Below are positions 1 to 7,472 of a stretch of 11,324 bases of DNA, in pieces (position 1 is the stretch's first letter; each line of letters begins with the position of its first letter). The stretch covers positions 1-11,324 of the forward strand of contig JAUZQS010000257.1 in NCBI GenBank assembly GCA_030950875.1, in the 5' to 3' direction. This stretch comes from Mariprofundaceae bacterium (GTDB taxonomy: Bacteria > Pseudomonadota > Zetaproteobacteria > Mariprofundales > Mariprofundaceae). The translations under genes and the position numbers were made by a program. Below the pieces are notes generated by a model that saw only the letters and a list, made by a program, of their open reading frames with translations, did no database searches and was not told the origin of the DNA.

Positions 1-1
1 G

Positions 2-172
2 ATCATTATGCTTACAGCACGTAAGAATGAAGATGATGAAGTGAAGGGCTTTGATGCAGGTGCTGATGATTATATTGGTAAACCAGTTGAACCATTAAAG
101 CTGCAAGCGCGTATCAAAAAGACATTGAATTTGTATCAACACATTATGGCTAGAAGCAAAGGAAAACAATAA
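2..172 (+). CDS. Response regulator receiver domain, C-terminal end (5' truncated by window)
   Basis: This is the last 56 codons of a gene that begins before the window, ending in TAA at 170-172. The translation starts IIMLTARKNEDDEVKGFDAG and continues with ADDYIGKPVEPLKLQARI. These are the beta4/beta5 signatures of a CheY-like receiver: the LTA threonine/alanine pair, the GADDYIxKP motif with the conserved Lys, and an amphipathic final helix. The phosphorylated Asp would lie upstream of the window. Only a short tail (HIMARSKGKQ) follows the receiver fold, so this is either a stand-alone CheY/PilG/PilH-like protein or the C-terminal receiver of a larger one. Its stop overlaps the next start (TAATG), which ties it to the CheW/CheA operon, so it is probably a phosphorylation target of the downstream kinase. 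The receiver identity is secure; the exact partner is inferred. Confidence 0.9.
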   Translation: MIMLTARKNEDDEVKGFDAGADDYIGKPVEPLKLQARIKKTLNLYQHIMARSKGKQ

Positions 173-663
173 TGACGGACAATGCGCATGGCTTGAATCA
201 TGGAGCACAACAGGATTGGGTGGAAGGGTTGCTCATCGGCTTGGCTGACCACAAGGTGTTTATTCGCTCCTCTGAAATCAAAGAGGTGTTGCGCCCTGTT
301 GCATTCACTGTTGTTCCGATGGTGCCTGAACATGTGATAGGATTAGCCAATATTCATGGGCAGGTTGTATGCATTATCGATGCCGGTGGCGTGAGTGCGT
401 TGCCATTGTGCAATCGAGAAGTTACCGAGCGCACGCGTTTTTTAGTATTGCACCATCCGGTGATGCATATTGCTCTTTGGGTGGATGATATACATAAAAC
501 ACAACGCAGCAATGCCACAGAACTTGCCAATAGCGAAAAAAACAATGACAGTGTTTGTCGTATTGAGCTTGATGGCATCGCCTGCGACTATTTACAATGC
601 ATGAAACTGTTGGATTGCGATAGCTCAACCGATGCCATTGACATAGGGAGATATAAAGCATGA
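172..663 (+). CDS. CheW-like chemosensory adaptor (PilI-like)
   Basis: This 163-residue protein has the length of a single CheW domain. CheW proteins bridge chemoreceptors and the CheA kinase at the inner face of the cytoplasmic membrane. The recognisable part is residues 20-70, where a strand containing DHKVFIRSSEIKEVL leads into VIGLANIHGQVVCIID. This is the pattern of an SH3-like CheW subdomain and is especially close to PilI of Pil-Chp systems, which has GLANVRG at the same place. The second half (RTRFLVLHHPVMHIALWVDDI) fits the second CheW barrel. The start at 172 overlaps the previous stop and has AAGGA at 159-163, 8 bases upstream. Its own TGA overlaps the ATG at 660. The family assignment is firm; Pil-Chp membership rather than another chemosensory class is an inference from motif resemblance. 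Confidence 0.85.
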   Translation: MTDNAHGLNHGAQQDWVEGLLIGLADHKVFIRSSEIKEVLRPVAFTVVPMVPEHVIGLANIHGQVVCIIDAGGVSALPLCNREVTERTRFLVLHHPVMHIALWVDDIHKTQRSNATELANSEKNNDSVCRIELDGIACDYLQCMKLLDCDSSTDAIDIGRYKA

Positions 664-913
664 ACACAGTCAGCCATAAAAAAACTGATGCTACAGAGCC
701 TCTTGCAAAACTCATGAGCGGCGATTGGCTTCTCGACTCCGGCACATTGCCAAGTTGGAGTCACCATGCCTCCCCATCCATCCTGAAAATGCACTCGAAG
801 TGGGATTATCTGTCTGCGTGCGTTCACGCACAGGCAGGTCACTCATCCCCCCAGCGTTTGACGGAAGCATCAGAAAGCTTGCAGCATATGACCTGATTCG
901 ACGAATCCAATGA
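660..913 (+). pseudogene. Remnant of a small gene between cheW and cheA, interrupted by a repeat element
   Basis: A well-placed ATG at 660 overlaps the cheW stop and has GGGAG at 646-650, so ribosomes very likely start here. The first 12 residues (MNTVSHKKTDAT) precede the family A repeat. From residue 13 on, the frame is simply a translation of the repeat and ends at TGA 894-896. A different frame, leaving the repeat as [14 protein letters not shown], ends at TGA 911-913 and forms an ATGA overlap with the cheA start. A start overlap at one end and a stop overlap at the other suggest that one gene once filled this gap and was disrupted, and perhaps shortened, by the insertion. I do not recognise the original gene; Pil-Chp operons often have a receptor gene here. 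A functional 78-residue protein is possible but unsupported. Confidence 0.4.
696..870 (+). mobile_element. MITE-like repeat, family A, degenerate copy
   Basis: The sequence from GAGCC at 696 matches the reverse complement of 8770-8960 over most of its length. The closest blocks are the end (GAGCCtCTTGCAA.ACTCATGAGCGGCGATTGGCTTC), the stretch CTGAAAATGCACTCGAAGTGGGAT at about 783-806, and the hairpin core CTGTCTGCGTGCGTTCACGCACAGGCAGG. Relative to the other copy it lacks about 15 bases between 741 and 782. Its right terminal repeat is heavily mutated: at about 853-870 only some 10 of 18 positions match the expected end, and I see no target duplication. That makes it the older, decayed copy. 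There is no room for a transposase. It sits between cheW and cheA inside an operon. Confidence 0.75.
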
Positions 914-2880
914 CTACCTTTGATGTGAGTATATTTTTACCAGAATTTTTTGATGAATCTGCAAGCCGCTTGCAATCGATTAACCAAAAGCTGGTATTGC
1001 TTGAAAAAAGTGCGCTCAATGATTCTGAACTGATTCAATTGCGGCGTGATGTGCATACGATTAAAGGCTCTGCACAAATGTTTGGTGTGCAGGATATTAG
1101 TGAACTATGCCATGTGTTTGAAGATGCGTTGGATTATATCACCTCAGCTAACAAACATGTATTGCCGATGATCCAATTCTTATTTGATTTGCATGATGAT
1201 TTGCATAGCAGATTGAAATATCCTGATGCTAAGGTGCGTTTGGATGTTGCTTTAAAACAAATGCAATACCAACACATCAAGCAAACCTTGAAGGTGGCTG
1301 TTGCGACTAAACAAGAGCCAACAGTTGCAGTTAAAAAAGTCCAACGTAAAAAGAAGCGTAAAGTATCACATAGCCTTATTGCTACTGTGATGAATAGCGT
1401 GCAAGAGCCCTTGATGCAGACTGCGGCTGGCAAAATATATGACACAAGTCAGGCCAAGGCAAAAGAGCCTGAAGCAAAACAAACCGAAGTAGCTAACATT
1501 GAATTTCGACCCGTCACTACGGCTTTGGATATGGCTTCCACAGTGATGAATCAAGGGTCAGGTAGCTTTTTACATGTCGATCGTAAACGTTTATCGGATC
1601 TTTCTAATCAAATTGTAGAATTGGCTTCATTGCAACTGCGTGATAATGCTCCGGAACAACAATTGCAGCATATCGTGCGTGATTTTCGTGATATGAAAGA
1701 CAACATATCCGATCAAACCAACGATCTGTCTGCAGGGATGGCTGTGCAAGCGAGCCTTGATCATCATTTGCGTCAAATGCAGCAATGCAGTGATGCGCTG
1801 CGTCAGCAACAATTGCGTGCATCCCAGATGTTGCATGGGGTTCGTGATCAAATGCTGGGGCTTATGTTACGGCCTTTGCATGGGGTATTTGCCATTTTCC
1901 CACGCACCGCTCGTGATATTGCCAAGCGGCATGGTAAAAAAGTACAATTGCTGATTACCGGAGATGCCATTGAAATGGATCAGGTCTCGGCTAAAGCTCT
2001 CACAGAACCATTGATACATTTAATCAATAACGCTATAGCCCATGGTCTCGAATCCCCGCAACAACGCTTAGCAAAGGGTAAACCAGAAAATGGACAAATT
2101 ACTATTCAGGCTGTGCAAAAGGGTAATCTTATTTGTCTGGATGTGATTGATGATGGGCAGGGGATTGATAAGGATAAGATCAAACGAAAAGCCCTTGCTG
2201 ATGGCTTGATACATGCCTCGGAATGTGAAAATATGGATGATGATCAAATTCAGGCGTTGATTTTCACACCCAGTTTTTCAAGTCAGGAAAAAGTCACAGG
2301 ATTGGCAGGTCGAGGTATGGGAATGTCGGTGATACAAGCTGTTATGCGTGAATTAACCGGCAGCGTACAGGTGGATAGTCAGCCAGGCTTGGGTAGCCGC
2401 GTTCGCATGATCTTTCCAGTTAGCACAACAGTGCAACAGGCCACATTATTTCGTATTTCTGAGCAACGTTTCGCCATATTATCCAACTTAATTGCATATA
2501 AAATACCCTTGCAAGAGCAGCAAATAGAAACAGGGAATACCGCTTATCGTGATGGGTATATTGAATATCAGGGGCATCATGCTGCGCTTATTGATTTGCG
2601 ATCATCAACAGATAAACATATATCGGAATCGAGAAACAGTAAGCATGCCTGTATATTGATTGTAGAGTATATTGAAGGTTTTCTTGCTCTGCTGGTTGAT
2701 GAGGTGCTGGCTGAGATAGAGGTTATGGTTCGTGATATTGATCCTTATCTCAAACGTTATCAGCCGGTTGCTTTGATGGGATGTACGATTATTCACGATG
2801 GCACAGTGCAACTGCTGTTGGATCCAAATGGCTTAAAAGCATTATGCAAGCATACTAATCTAGATTCTCAAAGGAAGTGA
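910..2880 (+). CDS. cheA: CheA-type chemosensory histidine kinase without receiver domain
   Basis: This 656-residue cytoplasmic kinase would autophosphorylate on an Hpt histidine and pass phosphate to the operon's receiver protein(s). Domains in order: Hpt at about 1-110 with phospho-acceptor His49 in [11 protein letters not shown]; a linker at about 130-215 with a very basic stretch ([10 protein letters not shown], 142-151); a dimerisation helix hairpin at about 225-305; a HATPase_c domain at about 310-503; and a CheW-like regulatory domain at about 507-645. ATP-lid boxes are present: N box [12 protein letters not shown] (370-381), G1 DDGQGID (414-420), F box FTPSFSS (452-458) and G2 GRGMGM (467-472). 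The N box has Asn374 but Ala377 where CheA usually has Asp. No P2 domain is evident, and there is no C-terminal receiver, unlike ChpA/PilL. The start overlaps a TGA (ATGA at 910-913) and has no clear Shine-Dalgarno site, so translational coupling is likely. Confidence 0.93.
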   Translation: MTTFDVSIFLPEFFDESASRLQSINQKLVLLEKSALNDSELIQLRRDVHTIKGSAQMFGVQDISELCHVFEDALDYITSANKHVLPMIQFLFDLHDDLHSRLKYPDAKVRLDVALKQMQYQHIKQTLKVAVATKQEPTVAVKKVQRKKKRKVSHSLIATVMNSVQEPLMQTAAGKIYDTSQAKAKEPEAKQTEVANIEFRPVTTALDMASTVMNQGSGSFLHVDRKRLSDLSNQIVELASLQLRDNAPEQQLQHIVRDFRDMKDNISDQTNDLSAGMAVQASLDHHLRQMQQCSDALRQQQLRASQMLHGVRDQMLGLMLRPLHGVFAIFPRTARDIAKRHGKKVQLLITGDAIEMDQVSAKALTEPLIHLINNAIAHGLESPQQRLAKGKPENGQITIQAVQKGNLICLDVIDDGQGIDKDKIKRKALADGLIHASECENMDDDQIQALIFTPSFSSQEKVTGLAGRGMGMSVIQAVMRELTGSVQVDSQPGLGSRVRMIFPVSTTVQQATLFRISEQRFAILSNLIAYKIPLQEQQIETGNTAYRDGYIEYQGHHAALIDLRSSTDKHISESRNSKHACILIVEYIEGFLALLVDEVLAEIEVMVRDIDPYLKRYQPVALMGCTIIHDGTVQLLLDPNGLKALCKHTNLDSQRK

Positions 2881-2884
2881 AACA

Positions 2885-3478
2885 ATGACAGGTGATTTTG
2901 ATCTCAATGATGAAAAGAATATAAAAGCCATGGGTTTGGTGCGTGGCTTGCTGGAATATATTGGCGAAGATGTCCAACGTGAAGGCTTGCAAGAAACACC
3001 TGCGCGCGTGTTGGCTGCTATGGCTGAGCATTTCTCAGGATATCAAGAAGACCCTCGTGAACATCTTGTCAAAACCTTTGAGGAGGTTGAGGGCTACGAT
3101 GAAGTTGTACTGGTCTCAGATATTGATGTGCATAGCCATTGTGAACATCATATGGTTCCCTTTGTTGGCAAAGCACATGTTGCTTATATTCCAAGGGATC
3201 GGGTGGTTGGTATATCCAAGTTGGCGCGTGTGGTGGATGGCTATGCCAAGCGTTTGCAAGTGCAAGAAAAACTCACCATGCAAATTGCCAATGCGATTGA
3301 AGATGTATTGGCTCCGAAAGGTGTGGCTGTGATTATCCAATGCCAACACTTTTGTATGTGTCACCGTGGCATCCATAAACCGAACTCATGGACAACCACA
3401 TCCAAATTAACCGGCTCATTCCTAAAAAACCCATCGTCGCGGTTGGAACTCTTTCAACTCATTGGAATGCAAAAATAA
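2885..3478 (+). CDS. folE: GTP cyclohydrolase I
   Basis: FolE converts GTP to 7,8-dihydroneopterin triphosphate, the first committed step to tetrahydrofolate and also a source for queuosine-type precursors. The protein is 197 residues. It has the zinc site Cys86, His89 (HCEHHMVPF) and Cys157 (QHFCMCHRG). The 71-residue spacing between the two cysteines equals that between Cys110 and Cys181 of the E. coli enzyme, and His88 and His155 match the catalytic/substrate histidines. The GTP-binding region [21 protein letters not shown] and the C-terminal [12 protein letters not shown] are also typical. CheA's stop lies 4 bases upstream, and AGGA inside the cheA end (2872-2875) serves as ribosome site, so folE is probably co-transcribed with the chemosensory genes. 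That neighbourhood is unusual for a folate gene. No obvious intrinsic terminator follows. Confidence 0.96.
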   Translation: MTGDFDLNDEKNIKAMGLVRGLLEYIGEDVQREGLQETPARVLAAMAEHFSGYQEDPREHLVKTFEEVEGYDEVVLVSDIDVHSHCEHHMVPFVGKAHVAYIPRDRVVGISKLARVVDGYAKRLQVQEKLTMQIANAIEDVLAPKGVAVIIQCQHFCMCHRGIHKPNSWTTTSKLTGSFLKNPSSRLELFQLIGMQK

Positions 3479-3490
3479 TACGACCCAACC

Positions 3491-3517
3491 TTTTCTCTCG
3501 CCAAGACGCAAAGAACG
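3491..3517 (+). repeat. Short dispersed-type repeat (CTCGCCAAGACGCAAAGAACGC)
   Basis: Just after folE, the stretch containing CGCCAAGACGCAAAGAACGC resembles the 'cgcaAAGacGCAAAGaacGC' intergenic motif seen as scattered copies in many unrelated bacterial genomes. Only one copy is in this window, so calling it a repeat rests on remembered resemblance. It contains no gene. Confidence 0.3.
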
Positions 3518-3520
3518 CCG

Positions 3521-3547
3521 TAACTACTCAGGGGATGACCTGAGTAG
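3521..3547 (+). repeat. Partial family B element end forming a hairpin
   Basis: The stem CTACTCAGG (3524-3532) pairs with CCTGAGTAG (3539-3547) around the loop GGATGA. The 20 bases at 3528-3547 are the exact reverse complement of 3866-3885, the left terminal repeat of the family B element downstream. The sequence is therefore a left-over or fused element end rather than a dedicated terminator. No T-run follows the hairpin, which argues against intrinsic termination of folE here. Together with the element at 3862-3978 it brackets the antitoxin relic. Confidence 0.7.
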
Positions 3548-3599
3548 CGCCTCACCCCGCTATGCGGCATCCAATCTGAGAATAACAAAATCAAGCACT

Positions 3600-3863
3600 T
3601 ACGATTCTGTTATTCAAGAGTTAAAATTAAGGAGGTATTGAAATATCTGCGAATGCTCTTTCGATCCGTCTGCGCGTCTCTACCTTACAGATAAATGTCT
3701 GGTACGGGGAAAATGTGGGAGTGAGCGTTGATATAGCACTGGGTTTAGCACTATCTTTCAATAACACTCCAGAATTCTGGCTTAATCTTCAAGCTGCATA
3801 TGACCTGAATTCGTATCACGATTGCGCTTATGATATGAATTCAGAAATGGAAAATATAGGGTA
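3600..3863 (+). pseudogene. Decayed HigA-family antitoxin
   Basis: The frame from 3634 to the TAA at 3861-3863 reads GIEISANALSIRLRV, then SVDIALGLALSF and NNTPEFWLNLQAAYDL. This matches the HigA/VapI-type helix-turn-helix antitoxin pattern, in which ISxNALAxRLxV is followed by a DTALRLA helix and a TPEFWLNLQAxYDL ending. The upstream part (DSVIQELKLR, 3603-3632) fits the usual VIQEELKxxGIS but lies in another frame; removing one base near 3633 would join them. The middle (STLQINVWYGENVG) is worn compared with the usual VPxxRINEIxxGKRG, and no proper start codon remains. The terminal residues run into the family B element, which supplies the stop. No HigB toxin is visible on either side. Intact HigA proteins autoregulate and neutralise a HigB mRNase; this relic is unlikely to do so. 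Confidence 0.72.
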
Positions 3864-3978
3864 ACTACTCAGGTCATCCCCTGATTTGCCCGATTTCTGC
3901 GTCAAAAACACTCAAGTGCATGAGCACACTACGTTTTTTTCTTGAACTCGAACAAATCAGGGGCGACCTGAGTAGTTA
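3862..3978 (+). mobile_element. MITE-like element, family B
   Basis: The element is 117 bases with long terminal inverted repeats. The left end at 3862-3888 starts TAACTACTCAGGTC and ends CCCCTGATTTG. The right end at 3953-3978 is its complement, with one substitution and one single-base gap near the middle. The 64-base interior has a small stem (GTGC..GCAC at 3917-3928) followed by a run of seven T at about 3934-3940. There is no coding capacity. I see no clean target duplication (left flank ATAGG, right flank TTATG). A piece of the same end lies at 3521-3547. Its left end provides the stop of the HigA relic, and its right end abuts the wecC leader. Confidence 0.8.
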
Positions 3979-3992
3979 TTATGGAGAGAAAG

Positions 3993-5231
3993 ATGATTTT
4001 TAAAACCGTTTCAGTGATTGGATTAGGTTATATCGGCCTACCTACCGCTGCTATTCTAGCTTCCCGAGGCGTTAATGTTATTGGGGTTGATGTCAATGAG
4101 AGTGCCGTTGATACCATTAATCAAGGGAATATCCATATCGTGGAACCCGATCTGGATATTATTGTCAGGGCTGCTGTACAAACTGACCAATTAAAGGCGA
4201 CAACTATTCCGGAAGCTGCTGATGCTTTTATGATTGCCGTACCAACTCCGTTCAAGGAAAACCACCAACCGGATCTTTCCTATATCGAAGCGGCAGCGAA
4301 AGCTATCGCCCCTGTTTTGGAAAAGGGTAATCTGGTGGTGCTTGAATCCACCTCGCCAGTAGGAGCAACAGAAAAGCTCGCTACATGGCTGGCAGATGCG
4401 AGGCCTGATCTGAGCTTTCCAATTGATGGAACTGAACATGCAGATATCAGCATTGCCTACTGCCCAGAAAGGGTACTCCCCGGTTATGTGCTTCAGGAGC
4501 TGGTTTCCAATGACCGGGTTGTGGGTGGGCTTAGTAACGAATGCGCCCAAAAGGCCGTTTCCCTTTATGAGATTTTCGTGAAAGGTGTCTGCCATATTAC
4601 CAACGCCAGAACTGCCGAAATGGCAAAGCTGACCGAAAACTCGTTCAGAGATGTCAACATTGCATTTGCCAATGAGCTCTCTCTTATCTGTGACACACTG
4701 AAGATCAATGTGTGGGAGCTTATTAAGCTCTCAAATCGCCATCCCAGAGTAAATATTCTTAATCCTGGGCCTGGGGTAGGTGGACACTGTATTGCAGTAG
4801 ACCCATGGTTTATCGTGAGTTCTGATCCCGAGAATGCAAAAATCATAAGAACTGCCCGGGAAGTAAATGATGGTAAGCCGAGTTATGTGATCGATTGTGT
4901 TAAAAAAGCGGCTGATCGATTTAAAGCTCCGATCATTGCTTGTCTTGGCTTGTCATTCAAAGCCGATATTGATGATCTTCGTGAGAGCCCTGCCGTTGCA
5001 ATTGTGGAAACGCTTGTGGAAGAAAAAGTCGGTGAATTGTTGGTGGTCGAGCCCAATGTGGAGCACCTACCTAAATCTTTGGACGGAAAAGTGAAAAAAG
5101 TCGACCTGAATGTTGTTTTGAAAAAGGCAGATATTATGTTACTACTTGTAGATCATAAAGAATTCAAGAGCATGGATAAGTTGCAGTTTAACGGTAAGGT
5201 CGTGATTGATACTAGAGGGATTTGGGAGTAA
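3993..5231 (+). CDS. wecC: UDP-N-acetyl-D-mannosamine dehydrogenase
   Basis: WecC oxidises UDP-ManNAc to UDP-ManNAcA with two NAD+, supplying acidic sugar for enterobacterial-common-antigen-like or O-antigen/capsule chains. The 412-residue protein follows E. coli WecC (420) closely: Rossmann motif [11 protein letters not shown] (11-21), IAVPTPFK (81-88), [11 protein letters not shown] (118-127), [10 protein letters not shown] (155-164), [18 protein letters not shown] (211-228) and the catalytic cysteine Cys266 in [13 protein letters not shown]. The C-terminal [15 protein letters not shown] is the UDP-binding domain. I chose ATG 3993 rather than the in-frame ATG at 3981. GGAG at 3983-3986 is well spaced for 3993, the N-terminus then aligns with E. 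coli, and 3981 sits at the edge of the family B element. The usual partner wecB (UDP-GlcNAc 2-epimerase) is not in the window. ugd follows after 4 bases. Confidence 0.95.
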   Translation: MIFKTVSVIGLGYIGLPTAAILASRGVNVIGVDVNESAVDTINQGNIHIVEPDLDIIVRAAVQTDQLKATTIPEAADAFMIAVPTPFKENHQPDLSYIEAAAKAIAPVLEKGNLVVLESTSPVGATEKLATWLADARPDLSFPIDGTEHADISIAYCPERVLPGYVLQELVSNDRVVGGLSNECAQKAVSLYEIFVKGVCHITNARTAEMAKLTENSFRDVNIAFANELSLICDTLKINVWELIKLSNRHPRVNILNPGPGVGGHCIAVDPWFIVSSDPENAKIIRTAREVNDGKPSYVIDCVKKAADRFKAPIIACLGLSFKADIDDLRESPAVAIVETLVEEKVGELLVVEPNVEHLPKSLDGKVKKVDLNVVLKKADIMLLLVDHKEFKSMDKLQFNGKVVIDTRGIWE

Positions 5232-5235
5232 GCAT

Positions 5236-6402
5236 ATGAAAATTGCAATTGCGGGTGTTGGATATGTGGGATTATCTAACGCGGTGTTGTTATCTCAGCA
5301 TCATGAGGTTGTTGCTTTGGATATTGTTCCAGAGAAAGTTGAATTGTTGAACAGAAAGCAGTCGCCTATTCAGGATGCGGAAATTGAAGAGTATCTACAA
5401 AACAAGGAACTCAATTTTCGGGCGACAATAGATAAGTATGAAGCATATAATGGCGCTGATTTTGTTATAATCGCCACCCCAACTGATTACGACTCCGAGA
5501 CTAATTTCTTCAATACCAGTACAGTTGAATCTGTGATTTCTGATGTGATGGAGATCAATCCACAGGCGGTGATGGTTATCAAATCTACGGTTCCTGTTGG
5601 GTTTACGGCTTCTGCACGAAAGATATTTAATTGTGATAGACTTATTTTTTCGCCCGAGTTTTTGCGTGAAGGAAATGCACTGTATGATAATTTGCATCCC
5701 TCACGTATTATTATGGGAGAAAAATCTAAACGTGCTGAAACATTTGCGAATTTATTAAGAGAAGGTGCTATTAAAGAAGATATATGCGTATTATTCACGG
5801 ATTCTACTGAAGCTGAAGCGATTAAATTATTTTCCAATACTTATCTCGCGATGCGAGTATCCTATTTTAATGAGTTGGATACTTATGCTGCGGTACATGA
5901 ACTGGATAGTCGTCAGATTATTGAAGGGGTTAGTCTTGATCCCCGAATTGGTGGCCATTATAATAATCCGTCATTTGGTTATGGCGGTTATTGCTTGCCT
6001 AAAGATACCAAGCAGTTACTGGCCAACTACAGTAATGTGCCGCAAAATCTTATTCATGCCATTGTTGAAGCTAACAATACGCGTAAGGACTTTATTGCTG
6101 ATGAAATTATTAAACGTAAACCGAAGGTTGTTGGTGTTTATCGGCTAATTATGAAAGCAAACTCAGATAACTTTCGTGCCTCTAGTATTCAAGGGGTTAT
6201 GAAGCGCATCAAAGCCAAAGGTATTGAAGTTATTATTTATGAGCCAATATTTGATGATCCTGAATTCTTTCATTCTCAGGTGATCAAGGACCTCTCCATA
6301 TTTAAAGAGCAGTCTGATGTTATTGTCGCAAATCGTATGGTGGATGACCTTTGTGATGTCAAAGATAAGGTTTATACTCGTGATCTATATGGGAAGGATT
6401 AA
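5236..6402 (+). CDS. ugd: UDP-glucose 6-dehydrogenase
   Basis: Ugd oxidises UDP-glucose to UDP-glucuronate in the cytoplasm. At 388 residues it is the same length as E. coli Ugd. Key parts are the Rossmann fold [10 protein letters not shown] (7-16), ATPTDYD (80-86), IKSTVPVGF (115-123), SPEFLREG (139-146), [19 protein letters not shown] (195-213, with the conserved Lys197) and the catalytic Cys253 in [12 protein letters not shown]. The open frame extends upstream to 5206, but ATG 5236 is right: GGGAG at 5224-5228 is 7 bases away and the protein then begins [12 protein letters not shown], as the family does. It sits 4 bases after wecC and 5 bases before the epimerase that uses its product, which makes a UDP-uronic-acid supply operon. 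Its codon use is visibly more AT-rich than that of wecC, hinting at separate origins. Confidence 0.96.
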   Translation: MKIAIAGVGYVGLSNAVLLSQHHEVVALDIVPEKVELLNRKQSPIQDAEIEEYLQNKELNFRATIDKYEAYNGADFVIIATPTDYDSETNFFNTSTVESVISDVMEINPQAVMVIKSTVPVGFTASARKIFNCDRLIFSPEFLREGNALYDNLHPSRIIMGEKSKRAETFANLLREGAIKEDICVLFTDSTEAEAIKLFSNTYLAMRVSYFNELDTYAAVHELDSRQIIEGVSLDPRIGGHYNNPSFGYGGYCLPKDTKQLLANYSNVPQNLIHAIVEANNTRKDFIADEIIKRKPKVVGVYRLIMKANSDNFRASSIQGVMKRIKAKGIEVIIYEPIFDDPEFFHSQVIKDLSIFKEQSDVIVANRMVDDLCDVKDKVYTRDLYGKD

Positions 6403-6407
6403 GCATA

Positions 6408-7412
6408 ATGTTGAGGAATGAGAAGTTGAAATATTTAGTAACAGGAGCAGCAGGGTTTATCGGAAACTTTGTTGCAGAACGGTTGTGTCAACAAGGTCAT
6501 GAAGTTATAGGTCTTGATAACTTGAATGATTATTATGATCCAAACCTTAAGCTGGCACGCCTACAGCGTATTGAATATTTAAAAAGTTTTCATTTTATAA
6601 AAATGGATATCACAGATCGTGAGGCCATGTCCGAATTGTTTGCTACGGAAGAGTTTGATCGTGTTATTCATTTGGCAGCTCAAGCTGGCGTGAGATATTC
6701 TATTGAAAATCCAATGGCTTATATTGATTCCAACATAGTGGGAATGGCTGTGATTTTAGAGGGCTGCCGTCATCATGATGTTAAGCACCTTGTTTATGCA
6801 TCTTCAAGCTCTGTGTATGGTATGAATAAAAAGGTTCCTTTTACAACTGAAGATCATGTTGATAATCCAGTATCGTTATATGCGGCAACGAAAAAGTCCA
6901 ATGAGTTGATGGCTCATGCATATAGTCATTTGTATGCACTTCCAACGACAGGACTTAGATTTTTTACTGTTTATGGCCCTTGGGGTCGACCCGATATGGC
7001 ACCCATGAAATTTACCAAGGCTATTATCGAAGGGCGTTCGATTGATGTGTATAATTATGGTAAAATGCAACGTGATTTTACCTATATTGATGATATCGTT
7101 GAAGGTGTTATACGCATTCAAAATGTTATACCTAATGCTCAAGGAGGGGATGATAATGCATGCTCTCCATTGTATAAGCTGTATAATATTGGAAATAGTC
7201 AACCGGTTGAGCTGGAAGAATTTATAACATGCATTGAAAACGCATTGGGTAAAAAAGCTATAAAAAACTATATGCCTATGCAGGATGGAGATGTGGTGAG
7301 AACGTACGCAGATGTGACTGAATTGGAGAATGAAATAAACTTTAAACCCAACACACTGCTTCAAGGTGGAATAAAAAATTTAGTCGACTGGTACAATGCT
7401 TTCTATAAATGA
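6408..7412 (+). CDS. UDP-glucuronate 4-epimerase (NAD-dependent SDR epimerase)
   Basis: This 334-residue extended short-chain dehydrogenase/reductase most likely interconverts UDP-glucuronate and UDP-galacturonate. The NAD site is GAAGFIG (13-19), the DNLNDYYDP segment (37-45) follows beta2, the Ser cluster is YASSSSVYG (130-138), and the catalytic pair is Tyr158 and Lys162 in SLYAATKKSNE. The strings AAQAGVRYSIENP and LRFFTVYGPWGRPDMA are characteristic of the glucuronate 4-epimerase branch rather than GalE. Placement directly after ugd, which makes its substrate, supports this. The ATG at 6408 has AAGGA at 6394-6398. A TTG at 6426 with AGGA at 6414-6417 would give the shorter family-like N-terminus (M)KYLVTGAAG, so the start is not certain. 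Specificity is inferred from motif and context. Confidence 0.9.
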   Translation: MLRNEKLKYLVTGAAGFIGNFVAERLCQQGHEVIGLDNLNDYYDPNLKLARLQRIEYLKSFHFIKMDITDREAMSELFATEEFDRVIHLAAQAGVRYSIENPMAYIDSNIVGMAVILEGCRHHDVKHLVYASSSSVYGMNKKVPFTTEDHVDNPVSLYAATKKSNELMAHAYSHLYALPTTGLRFFTVYGPWGRPDMAPMKFTKAIIEGRSIDVYNYGKMQRDFTYIDDIVEGVIRIQNVIPNAQGGDDNACSPLYKLYNIGNSQPVELEEFITCIENALGKKAIKNYMPMQDGDVVRTYADVTELENEINFKPNTLLQGGIKNLVDWYNAFYK

Positions 7413-7472
7413 TGTGACGCTACAAATAATCAAAAAAAATAGGATAAATATTTTTAAAAGGGAGCGTGGTCT

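Noticed and set aside
884-896. 13-base identity GCATATGACCTGA shared with the HigA relic (3796-3808), both reading AAYDL
   Set aside because: It is too short and isolated; sequences on either side do not align beyond a few bases, so it is treated as chance.
3524-3547. Strong hairpin after folE as intrinsic terminator
   Set aside because: No T-run follows, and the sequence is the reverse complement of a transposable element end.
3917-3940. Stem GTGC..GCAC followed by seven T, terminator-like
   Set aside because: The stem is only about four pairs and lies inside the family B element, so it is more likely element sequence than a folE terminator.
3981-3992. Upstream in-frame ATG for wecC adding MERK
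   Set aside because: There is no ribosome site before it; it sits at the edge of the element, and the downstream ATG has good spacing and aligns with E. coli WecC.
4191-4846. Minus-strand open frames opposite wecC
   Set aside because: They are antiparallel shadows of a highly conserved gene, with no motifs or ribosome sites.
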